Below, piece by piece: positions 18,632 through 26,398 of a stretch of DNA of 64,000 bases. Position 1 is the first letter of the stretch. Each line of letters starts with the position of its first letter. The notes under the pieces were generated by a model, which saw only the letters and a program-made list of their open reading frames with translations, did not search any database and was not told the DNA's origin. Source of the stretch: Melioribacteraceae bacterium (GTDB taxonomy: Bacteria > Bacteroidota > Ignavibacteria > Ignavibacteriales > Melioribacteraceae). The position numbers and the translations under genes are program-made. The stretch spans positions 372,001 to 436,000 of the forward strand of contig JAEINS010000001.1 of the NCBI GenBank assembly GCA_016342755.1. The letters run 5' to 3'.

Positions 18632-19480
18632 ATGATATCAAGAAGAAAATTTATTTCGAATATTGCAATTGGCGGTATTGCCATATCAGCATTGCCAAAT
18701 GCTGTTTTTGCGTTCACTGGTGATAATAAATTAAACCGTATCGGTTATATAGCAGGAATGATTAAAAACGAATTACAGGAAGGTGATTGGAAAACAATAT
18801 TAAAAAAGACCGCTGATCTTGGTTATACTGAATATGAAGGCGGTATTCTTGGAGATTCTCCAAAAGAGTTTTTAAACTACTGCAAAAGCATTGGACAAAA
18901 ACCTATAGCCGGCGGAATCACTTTTTCAAAAGATATGGATGAAGTTCAAATCAGTATGGATAAGCTAAATGAAGCCGGAATGGAGTACGCAATAAGTTAT
19001 TGGCCCTGGCTGGTTGGAGGTCCATTTAAGTTGGATGATTGTAAAATAAGTGTTGATATACTTAATCAGATTGGGGAGCTTGCAAAAAAGAATGGTCTGA
19101 AATTTTGCTGGCATAATCATGATAAAGAGTTTTTGGAAATGGAAGAAGGAAAGCCATTTGATTATTTAATGAAACATACAGAAAAAGAATTAGTCAGTTG
19201 CGAAATGGATATTTATTGGGTTAAAAAAGGCGGAGCTGATCCGGTAAAAGTATTAAGGGAATATGAAGGACGCATTCCAATCTTACACGTTAAAGATATG
19301 GCTGATGATGCTGATAAATCTATTATTTGTCCGGGAAAAGGAAATATTGATTTCCCTTCGATCTTTGCAGAAGCTAATAAACAAGGGATTAAACATTATT
19401 TTGTTGAACGTGACAACATTGTTGATGGATTAGGTTGTCTGAAATCAAGTATGGAATATCTGGAAGCACTTAGATTTTAA
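18632..19480 (+). CDS. Sugar phosphate isomerase/epimerase-like TIM barrel, exported
   Basis: 282 residues; Tat-like signal SRRKFISN plus hydrophobic run ending NAVFAF. The barrel belongs to the xylose-isomerase-like / AP-endonuclease-2 superfamily: LKFCWHNHDKEF, LVSCEMDIYWVKKGG, IPILHVKDM and HYFVERDN supply the His/Glu/Asp metal ligands. An exported member placed between an oxidoreductase and a DUF1080 protein suggests work on keto-glycosides or their elimination products (epimerase, isomerase or hydratase) and not on sugar phosphates. 21 bases from the upstream gene. Confidence 0.85.
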   Translation: MISRRKFISNIAIGGIAISALPNAVFAFTGDNKLNRIGYIAGMIKNELQEGDWKTILKKTADLGYTEYEGGILGDSPKEFLNYCKSIGQKPIAGGITFSKDMDEVQISMDKLNEAGMEYAISYWPWLVGGPFKLDDCKISVDILNQIGELAKKNGLKFCWHNHDKEFLEMEEGKPFDYLMKHTEKELVSCEMDIYWVKKGGADPVKVLREYEGRIPILHVKDMADDADKSIICPGKGNIDFPSIFAEANKQGIKHYFVERDNIVDGLGCLKSSMEYLEALRF

Positions 19481-19562
19481 TATTCAAGAATCACAAGCCG
19501 ACAGTTTAATTTTCATGAATTGCAAATTAGGGACATGAGACAATTTTAATTGAGGGATCAAA

Positions 19563-20252
19563 ATGAAAAAGTTAAATACACTAATACTTATAAGTTCATT
19601 TTTTATGATAGTTCTTATTTCATGCAGTAAGGAATTAGATTCAATCCAACTATTTAACGGAAAAAATTTAAGCGGATGGCATATTGATGTTCCCGGTATG
19701 GACGTTAATCCGGATACATTAAATCCGTTTATTGTTAGGAATGGAATGCTGGTTAGTCTGGGTACACCTAACGGGCATATTATAACAGATAATATTTATC
19801 AAAACTATATTTTAGATATTGAATACCGTTTTGCCGGAGAGCCTGGCAATTGTGGCGCGCTTGTTCATGCCTCAACTCCAAGAGCACTTTATGCAATGTT
19901 TCCAAAGTCAGTTGAAGTACAGATGATGCACGAAAATGCCGGCGATTTTTGGTGTATAGTTGAAGATATTGAAGTGGCTGATATGGAAACTAGAAGAGGT
20001 GCAAAAGAAAATTGGGGAATAACTGAAGGGAAAGAAAGAAGAATTGAAAACTTAACTGACGGCACTGAAAAACCGCTTGGTGAATGGAATGAAATGAAGA
20101 TTAAATGTGTTGATGACTCAATAACTGTCTGGCTTAATGATGTAATGGTCAATTCAGGATTCAACTCAACAGCAACAAAAGGACAAATAGCTTTGCAGGC
20201 CGAAGGTTCGGAAGTTGAATTTAGTAAAGTTGAGTTGACACAAATTAAATGA
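19563..20252 (+). CDS. DUF1080 (3-keto-disaccharide hydrolase family) lipoprotein
   Basis: 229 residues. Lipobox VLISC (Cys21). The remainder is one DUF1080 concanavalin-like beta-sandwich: IQLFNGKNLSGWHI, the domain opening; FAGEPGNCGALVHA; KSVEVQMMHENAGDFW; GEWNEMKIKCVDDSITVWLNDV, the closing strands. Members are known to cleave 3-keto-glycosides by beta-elimination/hydrolysis after an oxidoreductase has oxidised C3. Together with 17276 and 18632 it forms a complete-looking module. A second DUF1080 domain is fused in 47634-49067. Confidence 0.9.
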   Translation: MKKLNTLILISSFFMIVLISCSKELDSIQLFNGKNLSGWHIDVPGMDVNPDTLNPFIVRNGMLVSLGTPNGHIITDNIYQNYILDIEYRFAGEPGNCGALVHASTPRALYAMFPKSVEVQMMHENAGDFWCIVEDIEVADMETRRGAKENWGITEGKERRIENLTDGTEKPLGEWNEMKIKCVDDSITVWLNDVMVNSGFNSTATKGQIALQAEGSEVEFSKVELTQIK

Positions 20253-20259
20253 GAAACCC

Positions 20260-21147
20260 ATGGATGTTATGAAATTCAGATCAATGATTTACGCGATGTT
20301 AATTTTAGTAATTTGTTTTTTTAACAGTTGCAAAAAAAATGCAAAAGAAGATAATGATGAACAAAAAAGTTCAATTGTTTATAAACTAGATTTTGAAGAT
20401 GAATATGGAACTCAAGAATGGATTAAGAAAAATGGAATTCCCTATATAGATAGGAAGGACAAAGCACAATTAGTTAAGAATGATCTGAATGACAGTAAAG
20501 TTCTAAGGTTAAAATATGATAAAGGCGGCATTGGACCAAAGGAAACCGGTACGTCGTTTCCTGTAAAGTTTGCCTCAATTGACGGGATGAAGGAAACTCA
20601 TTTCACTGAGTTGTATCTGAAATATTATCTAAAATTTGAGGAAGGTTTTGATTTCAGACTTGGTGGGAAGCTGCCCGGACTTATGGGGGGCGGAGATTCA
20701 TGGACTCGTTCCGGTGGACAGCAGCCAGACGGTACAAACGGGTGGACACTTCGTTTTATGTGGCGTGAAGGCGGAGCTATTGTAGTTTATGCTTATTTAC
20801 CAAAAAGTGAAAACGGGAAGTATGGCGGTAGAACATGGGGACAAGACATTGACTGTGATTTTATTGCAGAACCTGGTAAATGGATTTGTATTGAGGAATA
20901 TGCAAATGTAGGAACACCGGGAAAAGATGATGGAACCTTGAAAGTTTGGATTAATAGAGAAGAAAAATTAAATATAAATGATTTGCGATTTAGGAATGTT
21001 GAAAATAATATTGGGAAAATTGGCGGCTTTTACTTTTCGACCTTTCATGGTGGAAACACAAAAGATTGGGCACCAAGACATGATTCATACGCACAATTCG
21101 ATGAGTTTATTATTACAAAAAAAAGATTTGGTGGTATCACTAAATAA
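20260..21147 (+). CDS. Polysaccharide lyase PL14-like lipoprotein
   Basis: 295 residues from the ATG at 20260; the ATG at 20269 is an equally possible start. Lipobox FFNSC follows the hydrophobic signal. The body is a jelly-roll of the polysaccharide-lyase 14 type: LYLKYYLKFEEGFDFRLGGK, LPGLMGGG, TNGWTLRFMWREGGAIVVY and YFSTFHGG in the characteristic order. PL14 enzymes cleave uronate polymers (alginate, glucuronan). Unsaturated uronates made this way would be substrates for the GH88 at 34355. Whether the enzyme is a lyase or only a binding relative cannot be told here. Begins 7 bases after the DUF1080 gene. Confidence 0.65.
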   Translation: MDVMKFRSMIYAMLILVICFFNSCKKNAKEDNDEQKSSIVYKLDFEDEYGTQEWIKKNGIPYIDRKDKAQLVKNDLNDSKVLRLKYDKGGIGPKETGTSFPVKFASIDGMKETHFTELYLKYYLKFEEGFDFRLGGKLPGLMGGGDSWTRSGGQQPDGTNGWTLRFMWREGGAIVVYAYLPKSENGKYGGRTWGQDIDCDFIAEPGKWICIEEYANVGTPGKDDGTLKVWINREEKLNINDLRFRNVENNIGKIGGFYFSTFHGGNTKDWAPRHDSYAQFDEFIITKKRFGGITK

Positions 21148-21325
21148 TAGAAACAGTATGATATGCTATAATGCTTGTAGAGAATTTTACTTGTAGAGTT
21201 AAATTGAATAATAAATTCCCACGTGTTTTAATAGTGATACTATGGTTATGATATTTTCAAAATAGGATATTAATAAGAATTCAAGTTGTATAAGTAAATG
21301 TAAAATTTTAAGAAAAGGAATAAAT

Positions 21326-22381
21326 ATGAAGAAGCTATTAATTTTAATCACTATCGGTTTGTTTTGCAGTCAGCTTATTGCCCAGACCCAGACTTGGTCA
21401 AAAGAAAAAGCAAATAACTGGTACAAAGAACTTGACTGGCAAATTGGATGTAACTTCTATCCAAGTACAGCAATAAACCAGTTAGAAATGTGGCAGGCCG
21501 ATACTTTTGATCCGGCAACAATTGATAAAGAACTTGGCTGGGCTGAAGATCTGGGGTTTAATCTTGTACGGGTTTATCTACATTATTTGCCATGGCAAAA
21601 AGATGCAGCCGGATTTAAGAACCGAATTAATGAATATCTTGAGATTGCCGATAAACACAATATTAAAACTATGTTTGTTTTATTTGATGATTGCTGGTAT
21701 GGAAATCCCCAATTAGGAAAACAGCACGAACCAATTCCCGGCTTGCATAATTCGGGTTGGGTGCAATGTCCAAGATTTTCAGAAGTAATGGATGAATCAG
21801 TTTATCCGATATTAGAAAAATATACAATTGATATAGTATCCAGCTTTGGAAATGATAACAGAGTTCTGGTTTGGGATTTATACAACGAACCCGCGAATAA
21901 CCATTTACCAGTACATATTTTCCCCTTGCTTAAAAAAGTTTTTGAATGGGGACGAAATGCAAATCCATCCCAGCCAATAACATCATGTATCTGGCGTTTT
22001 AACGATCCGGCACATAGAGAAATTCATGATTTCCTTTTCGCAAATTCCGATATAATCACTTATCATAATTACAGCTCCTACGAATCGATGAAAAAAGATA
22101 TTGCAAATTTTCAGTCTTTTGGCAGACCGGTAATTTGCACTGAATATCTAGCGAGAACATTTGAAAGCAAATTTGAAACTTGTCTTCCTCTAATGAAGGA
22201 AATGAATGTTGGCGCGATGAACTGGGGATTAGTCTTTGGAAAAACACAAACCGTTTATCCATGGGGTTCTCCACTAAATAGCCCGGTTCCGGAAATATGG
22301 CATCACGATATTTTTTATAAAGACGGAAAACCATTTAGTGAAAAAGAAGTTGAATTAATTAAAAGTCTCACAAAAAAATAG
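21326..22381 (+). CDS. GH5-like cellulase-fold glycoside hydrolase, secreted
   Basis: 351 residues with a cleavable signal (1-19, ending LIAQ). TIM barrel with the two clan-A glutamates: Glu188 in DLYNEP (acid/base) and Glu273 in CTEYLA (nucleophile). Additional landmarks: NLVRVYLHYLPW and MNWGLVFGKTQT. Similar proteins are annotated as cellulase-family or 1,4-beta-xylanase-like, but the linkage specificity is not evident. Separate from the upstream gene by about 180 bases, and apparently the last gene before the outer-membrane barrel. Confidence 0.8.
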   Translation: MKKLLILITIGLFCSQLIAQTQTWSKEKANNWYKELDWQIGCNFYPSTAINQLEMWQADTFDPATIDKELGWAEDLGFNLVRVYLHYLPWQKDAAGFKNRINEYLEIADKHNIKTMFVLFDDCWYGNPQLGKQHEPIPGLHNSGWVQCPRFSEVMDESVYPILEKYTIDIVSSFGNDNRVLVWDLYNEPANNHLPVHIFPLLKKVFEWGRNANPSQPITSCIWRFNDPAHREIHDFLFANSDIITYHNYSSYESMKKDIANFQSFGRPVICTEYLARTFESKFETCLPLMKEMNVGAMNWGLVFGKTQTVYPWGSPLNSPVPEIWHHDIFYKDGKPFSEKEVELIKSLTKK

Positions 22382-22711
22382 AAATAAAAAATAAGGTTTG
22401 CCGATAAATTTATTACAAGAGGAAATTGAGAATAATGTCAGTCCGGGCGAAGTGGAAAACTTGCTATCTATGGCATTTTTACTTCCCGACCAGGCTTAGA
22501 GTAATATCATAAATTTCTGTAAGGTTGATCAATAGTAATTTCAAAAAGACTTATCAAAATTAGAAATTAGGTTAAACAAGTAACTTAATGAAATAATTAT
22601 CCTCAATATTTAACTAATTAGAGCGCATTGTTCTTAAAAATTAAGTAATTTGGATCCCTAAATATTAAGGACTAGTACGTTAATTGAATTAAAAAAATAT
22701 AGGCTTTAAAT
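22382..22711 (+). other. Intergenic region with a possible gene tail
   Basis: 330 bases without an intact gene. At 22395-22499 one frame is open for 34 codons without a start and reads like protein (PINLLQEEIENNVSPGEVEN, ending LLPDQA then TAG), so it may be the end of a deleted gene. The rest is AT-rich and likely holds the promoter of 22712. No operator or terminator recognised. Confidence 0.4.
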
Positions 22712-23971
22712 ATGGCAGTAAGAGTTTTAACAATAATTATTTTATTAGTAATGTGTTTTAGCAGCAGTGATGCAAAGAATATGGAAGACGAAAAGAAACT
22801 ATCATTAGAAAATGCACCAAAAGTGTTTATTGATGGCGATAGAATTGATCTGAATCATGTGCGTAGGGAAGTTAATTATGTAAACTATGTTCGTGACAGA
22901 CAATTAGCGGACATTTATGTGTTAGTTACTACTAGAAGAAATGCGAGCAGAGGAGAAGAGTTTACGTTAACATTTATAGGGATGAATGGTTTTTCAGAAC
23001 ATGTGGATACATTATTATTTAATTCAAATGGTCTTAATACTGATGATGAAATCCGAAATAAATTTGTAAGTAATTTAAAGCTTGGTTTAATGCCCTATAT
23101 TTTAAAGACCCCAATTGCCAGGAGATTAACAATCACTTATAACGGGAAAAAACAACCTGCTATGAAAATGAAAGATAGTTGGGATTTTTGGGTTTTTAGA
23201 ACCAGAATTAGCGGTAGTGTAAGAGGAGAGCAATTAAGAGATCGGTATTTTTTGAGCGGAGATCTTAACGCCGATAGAATTACTGAGGACTGGAAAATTA
23301 GATTTGATGGTGATATTGATTATGATGAAGAAAAATACAAGTATGATAATGATTCAACATGGACTACAAACTCTAAAAGCTGGTCAGGAGCCGCTCATGT
23401 AGTAAAATCAATTTCTAATCACTGGTCAGTAGGAGTTTACTCAATTGTTAATTCTTCAACATACAGCAATATTAAAACAGCTTATAGAATAACTCCGGCA
23501 ATTGAATATAATGTTTTCCCTTATGATGAATCGACTTATAGAGAAATACGCATCTCATATTTTGTCGGGCCCAGTTATAACCGATACCACGAAGAAACTA
23601 TTTATAAAGAGACTTCTGAAATTCTTGTTAAACAGGGTGTGAGTGCTGATATTGAGTTTAAACAGCCCTGGGGCGAAATTGATATTCGCGGTGAATATAC
23701 AAACTATCTGCACGATATTTCAAAAAAACGATTTGGACTATGGGGCTGGTTATCTTTTAATGTTTTTAAGGGATTTTCTGTGGATTTTGGGGGGAGTTAT
23801 TCAAAAATACACGATCAGATGACTTTACCAAAACGCGATTTAGATTTAGAAGAAATTCTATTGAGAAGATCGGAATTAGCTACACAATATTCATATCGGT
23901 TAAACTTTGGAGTCGGCTATACCTTTGGTGCTATTTATAATAATATTGTAAATTCCAGATTTGGAGATTAA
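22712..23971 (+). CDS. Outer-membrane beta-barrel protein of unknown function
   Basis: 419 residues with signal peptide (about 1-21, ending SSDAK). Residues 35-135 form a soluble domain with HVRREVNYVNYVRDRQLADIY and VLVTT, a motif I associate with uncharacterised Bacteroidota/Ignavibacteria envelope proteins (there as I/V-x-F-V-N-Y-V-R-D). From about 160 the sequence alternates hydrophobic and polar residues with many aromatic ends (RTRISGSVRG, WKIRFDGDIDYD, IRISYFVGPSYNRY, YSYRLNFGVGYTFGAIY), as in a transmembrane barrel of about 10-12 strands. It is flanked by its own promoter gap and terminator, so it seems independent of the polysaccharide genes. Confidence 0.65.
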   Translation: MAVRVLTIIILLVMCFSSSDAKNMEDEKKLSLENAPKVFIDGDRIDLNHVRREVNYVNYVRDRQLADIYVLVTTRRNASRGEEFTLTFIGMNGFSEHVDTLLFNSNGLNTDDEIRNKFVSNLKLGLMPYILKTPIARRLTITYNGKKQPAMKMKDSWDFWVFRTRISGSVRGEQLRDRYFLSGDLNADRITEDWKIRFDGDIDYDEEKYKYDNDSTWTTNSKSWSGAAHVVKSISNHWSVGVYSIVNSSTYSNIKTAYRITPAIEYNVFPYDESTYREIRISYFVGPSYNRYHEETIYKETSEILVKQGVSADIEFKQPWGEIDIRGEYTNYLHDISKKRFGLWGWLSFNVFKGFSVDFGGSYSKIHDQMTLPKRDLDLEEILLRRSELATQYSYRLNFGVGYTFGAIYNNIVNSRFGD

Positions 23972-23977
23972 TATTAG

Positions 23978-24008
23978 GCAGCAGTTTAGCTATTAAGCTG
24001 CTGCTTTT
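23978..24008 (+). terminator. Rho-independent terminator after the barrel gene
   Basis: Stem GCAGCAG (23978-23984) pairs with CTGCTGC (23998-24004), extended by A/T pairs, and is followed by TTTT. It starts 7 bases after the stop codon of the barrel gene. Confidence 0.75.
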
Positions 24009-24082
24009 CAATGCAAAATACATCTTAATCCAACCAACGTTTTATATACCTTTCCGCTATAAAAATAATCTTAGGATTTTAA

Positions 24083-25093
24083 ATGACAAAAAAAGAAAAA
24101 CTTAATAACCTTGTTAAGGGCACTAATCTAAGTGAGATTGCTTTTTTTAGACCTATTTTAATGAACTTTGCCGCCCATTTTATAAATAAAAAATATTCGC
24201 ATTTTGCCAGTGATTACAAAGTACTTGTTGAAAGTAATATTAAGTGTATGGAAGAGTTTAATATGGACGCGGTTGGTTTAATTTCCGACCCGTATAGAGA
24301 GGCATCTGCTTTTGGAGCGGAAATAACTTTTCCGGAAGACAGAGTCCCGGAATGCAGAAATCATTTAATAACCGGTTATGAAGATGTAGTGAATTTAAAA
24401 ATTCCGGATATTTATAAATCAAATAGAACTCTGGACAGGTTAAAAGGAATAGAAGAATTCAAAAAAATACTAGGAAATGATGTTCCGGTAATTGGCTGGA
24501 TAGAAGGACCTATGGCGGAAGCCTGCGATTTAGCAGGTGTTTCTGAAATGTTGATGCAGACAATGTTAGATGAAAAATTTACAGCCGAATTAATTTATAA
24601 AGCTACGCAAATGGCTAAACTATTTGCAAAAGCTCAAATTGATGCTGGCTGTGATGTTATTGGTATTGGCGATGCAATTTGTTCCCAAATATCACAAGAA
24701 ACGTTTTCACGTTTTGAGAAGGAGCCTTTAAGAGAGATAATAGATTACATTCATGAAAATAATGCTTTGGTTAAACTTCATATATGTGGAAATATTACGC
24801 ATTTACTTAAAGATATTAGTGAGATTAAGCCCGATATAGTTGATCTGGATTTTTTGGTTGATATGGATAATGCTTATGAAATACTTGATCCCGAAATTAT
24901 ACGGTGCGGAAATATTAATCCGGTGGATATTGAGCAAAAAACACCGGAAGAAATATATGATATAACAAAGGAACTGTGCATAAAAGAACGAGACAGAAAA
25001 TTTATTTTATCGGGCGGATGTGAAATTACAATAAATACACCTTATGAAAATTTAAAAGCAATGAGATCAGCTTTAGATGATTCACTTAATTAA
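24083..25093 (+). CDS. Uroporphyrinogen decarboxylase (URO-D) family protein, MtaA/CmuA-like
   Basis: 336 residues, no signal: cytoplasmic. One URO-D barrel: HFASDYKVLVESNIKCMEEF, ADE-like region around VIGWIEGPMAEACDLAG, and LVKLHICGNITHLLKDI, where the His-x-Cys-Gly motif matches the zinc site of corrinoid/CoM methyltransferases of the MtaA/CmuA branch and not haem-biosynthetic HemE. Probably a methyl transferase or demethylase. No corrinoid protein is encoded nearby. Followed after 20 bases by a second member, so the two may act together. Confidence 0.8.
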   Translation: MTKKEKLNNLVKGTNLSEIAFFRPILMNFAAHFINKKYSHFASDYKVLVESNIKCMEEFNMDAVGLISDPYREASAFGAEITFPEDRVPECRNHLITGYEDVVNLKIPDIYKSNRTLDRLKGIEEFKKILGNDVPVIGWIEGPMAEACDLAGVSEMLMQTMLDEKFTAELIYKATQMAKLFAKAQIDAGCDVIGIGDAICSQISQETFSRFEKEPLREIIDYIHENNALVKLHICGNITHLLKDISEIKPDIVDLDFLVDMDNAYEILDPEIIRCGNINPVDIEQKTPEEIYDITKELCIKERDRKFILSGGCEITINTPYENLKAMRSALDDSLN

Positions 25094-25113
25094 AAAATCA
25101 ATTGGGAAATTTA

Positions 25114-26367
25114 ATGAGTTCAAAAAAAATATTTCAAGATAGTTTAAATCATAAATCCGGGAATAAAATCCCAATAGATTTTGGTTCAACTGCCGTAACC
25201 GGAATGCACGTAAATTGTATTGACGGACTCTTAAAATATTACGGAATTAAAAAAGATCCGGTTAAGGTAATTGAACCCTATCAAATGCTGGGTGAAATAA
25301 ATGATGAACTAAAAGAGATTATTGGAATTGATACCGTTGGTGTTTTTACAAAAAAAAATATGTTTGGTTTTGAAAATAAAAATTGGAAAGAATGGAAATT
25401 GCCAAATGGATTATTAGTACAGGTTCCCGGTGATTTTAAAGTTACAAAAAATGATAGCGGGGGATTTTTAATATATCCTAAAGGCGATTTAACTGCTACG
25501 CCAAGCGCACGAATGCCAAGTGACGGATGGTTTTTCGATACAATAATAAGGCAGGAGCCTATAATTGAAGATAAGCTGGATCCCGAAGATAATTTAGAAG
25601 AGTTTGAACTTATAAATGATGAAGATTTAGATTTTTATGAGAAAGAATGTAAAAAGGCTTTTGAAACTGATAAGGCCGTAGTTGCAACTTTTGGCGGAAC
25701 AGCATTTGGAGATATAGCACTTGTTCCCGCTCCTTTTCTTAAAAATCCTAAAGGAATTAGAGATATTCAGGAATGGTACATTTCAACAATAATGAGACCG
25801 GATTATATTCATTCAATATTCGAAAAACAATCTGAAATTGCCTTAGCAAATTTAACGAAGCTTAATGAAAGGGCAGGTAAATTTATTGATGTTCTTTTTA
25901 TTTGCGGAACCGATTTTGGTACACAGAATTCAACATTCTGCTCAATTGATGATTATAACGAATTGTATAAGCCTTATTATCAAAGAATAAATAACTGGAT
26001 TCATAAAAACACAAATTGGAAAACATTTAAACATTCCTGCGGAGCGGTTGAAAATTTTATGGAAGGGTTTATAGATTCAGGTTTCGATATAATTAATCCG
26101 GTACAATGTACAGCTGCCGGAATGGAGCCGGAGATATTAAAAGAAAAATATGGAGATAAACTTGTATTTTGGGGAGGTGGGACGGATACACAAACAATAC
26201 TTTCTTTTGGAACTCCGGAAGAAGTTAGAGAACAAATTTTAAGCAGATGTGAAATACTTGGTAAAGACGGAGGTTTTGTTTTTAACAGTGTACATAATAT
26301 TCAGGCAACAACACCAATAGAAAATATAGTGGCAATGATAGACGCGCTTAAAGAGATTAATAAGTAA
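25114..26367 (+). CDS. Second URO-D family protein
   Basis: 417 residues from the ATG at 25114, chosen over a TTG at 25102 because GGGAAA lies about 8 bases before the ATG. Divergent URO-D/methyltransferase-like barrel: IPIDFGSTAVTGMHV at the N-terminus is typical of URO-D-family proteins in sugar-catabolic clusters, and FKHSCGAVENFMEGFIDSGFD carries the His-x-Cys-Gly zinc-site motif with HSCG. Also VFWGGGTDTQ near the C-terminus. Cytoplasmic. Its substrate is unknown; one possibility is processing of O-methylated sugars. Confidence 0.8.
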   Translation: MSSKKIFQDSLNHKSGNKIPIDFGSTAVTGMHVNCIDGLLKYYGIKKDPVKVIEPYQMLGEINDELKEIIGIDTVGVFTKKNMFGFENKNWKEWKLPNGLLVQVPGDFKVTKNDSGGFLIYPKGDLTATPSARMPSDGWFFDTIIRQEPIIEDKLDPEDNLEEFELINDEDLDFYEKECKKAFETDKAVVATFGGTAFGDIALVPAPFLKNPKGIRDIQEWYISTIMRPDYIHSIFEKQSEIALANLTKLNERAGKFIDVLFICGTDFGTQNSTFCSIDDYNELYKPYYQRINNWIHKNTNWKTFKHSCGAVENFMEGFIDSGFDIINPVQCTAAGMEPEILKEKYGDKLVFWGGGTDTQTILSFGTPEEVREQILSRCEILGKDGGFVFNSVHNIQATTPIENIVAMIDALKEINK

Positions 26368-26398
26368 AAAATATTTCAAAATTTTGAGTGGAGATATA

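Noticed and set aside
22435-22512. 25-codon ATG frame (MSVRAKWKT...)
   Set aside because: Composition looks unlike protein in this genome, and another frame of the same bases is more protein-like; no ribosome binding site.
24083-26367. Haem biosynthesis HemE genes supplying the cytochromes
   Set aside because: The H-x-C-G zinc motif and overall pattern fit the methyltransferase branch, and no other haem genes are nearby.
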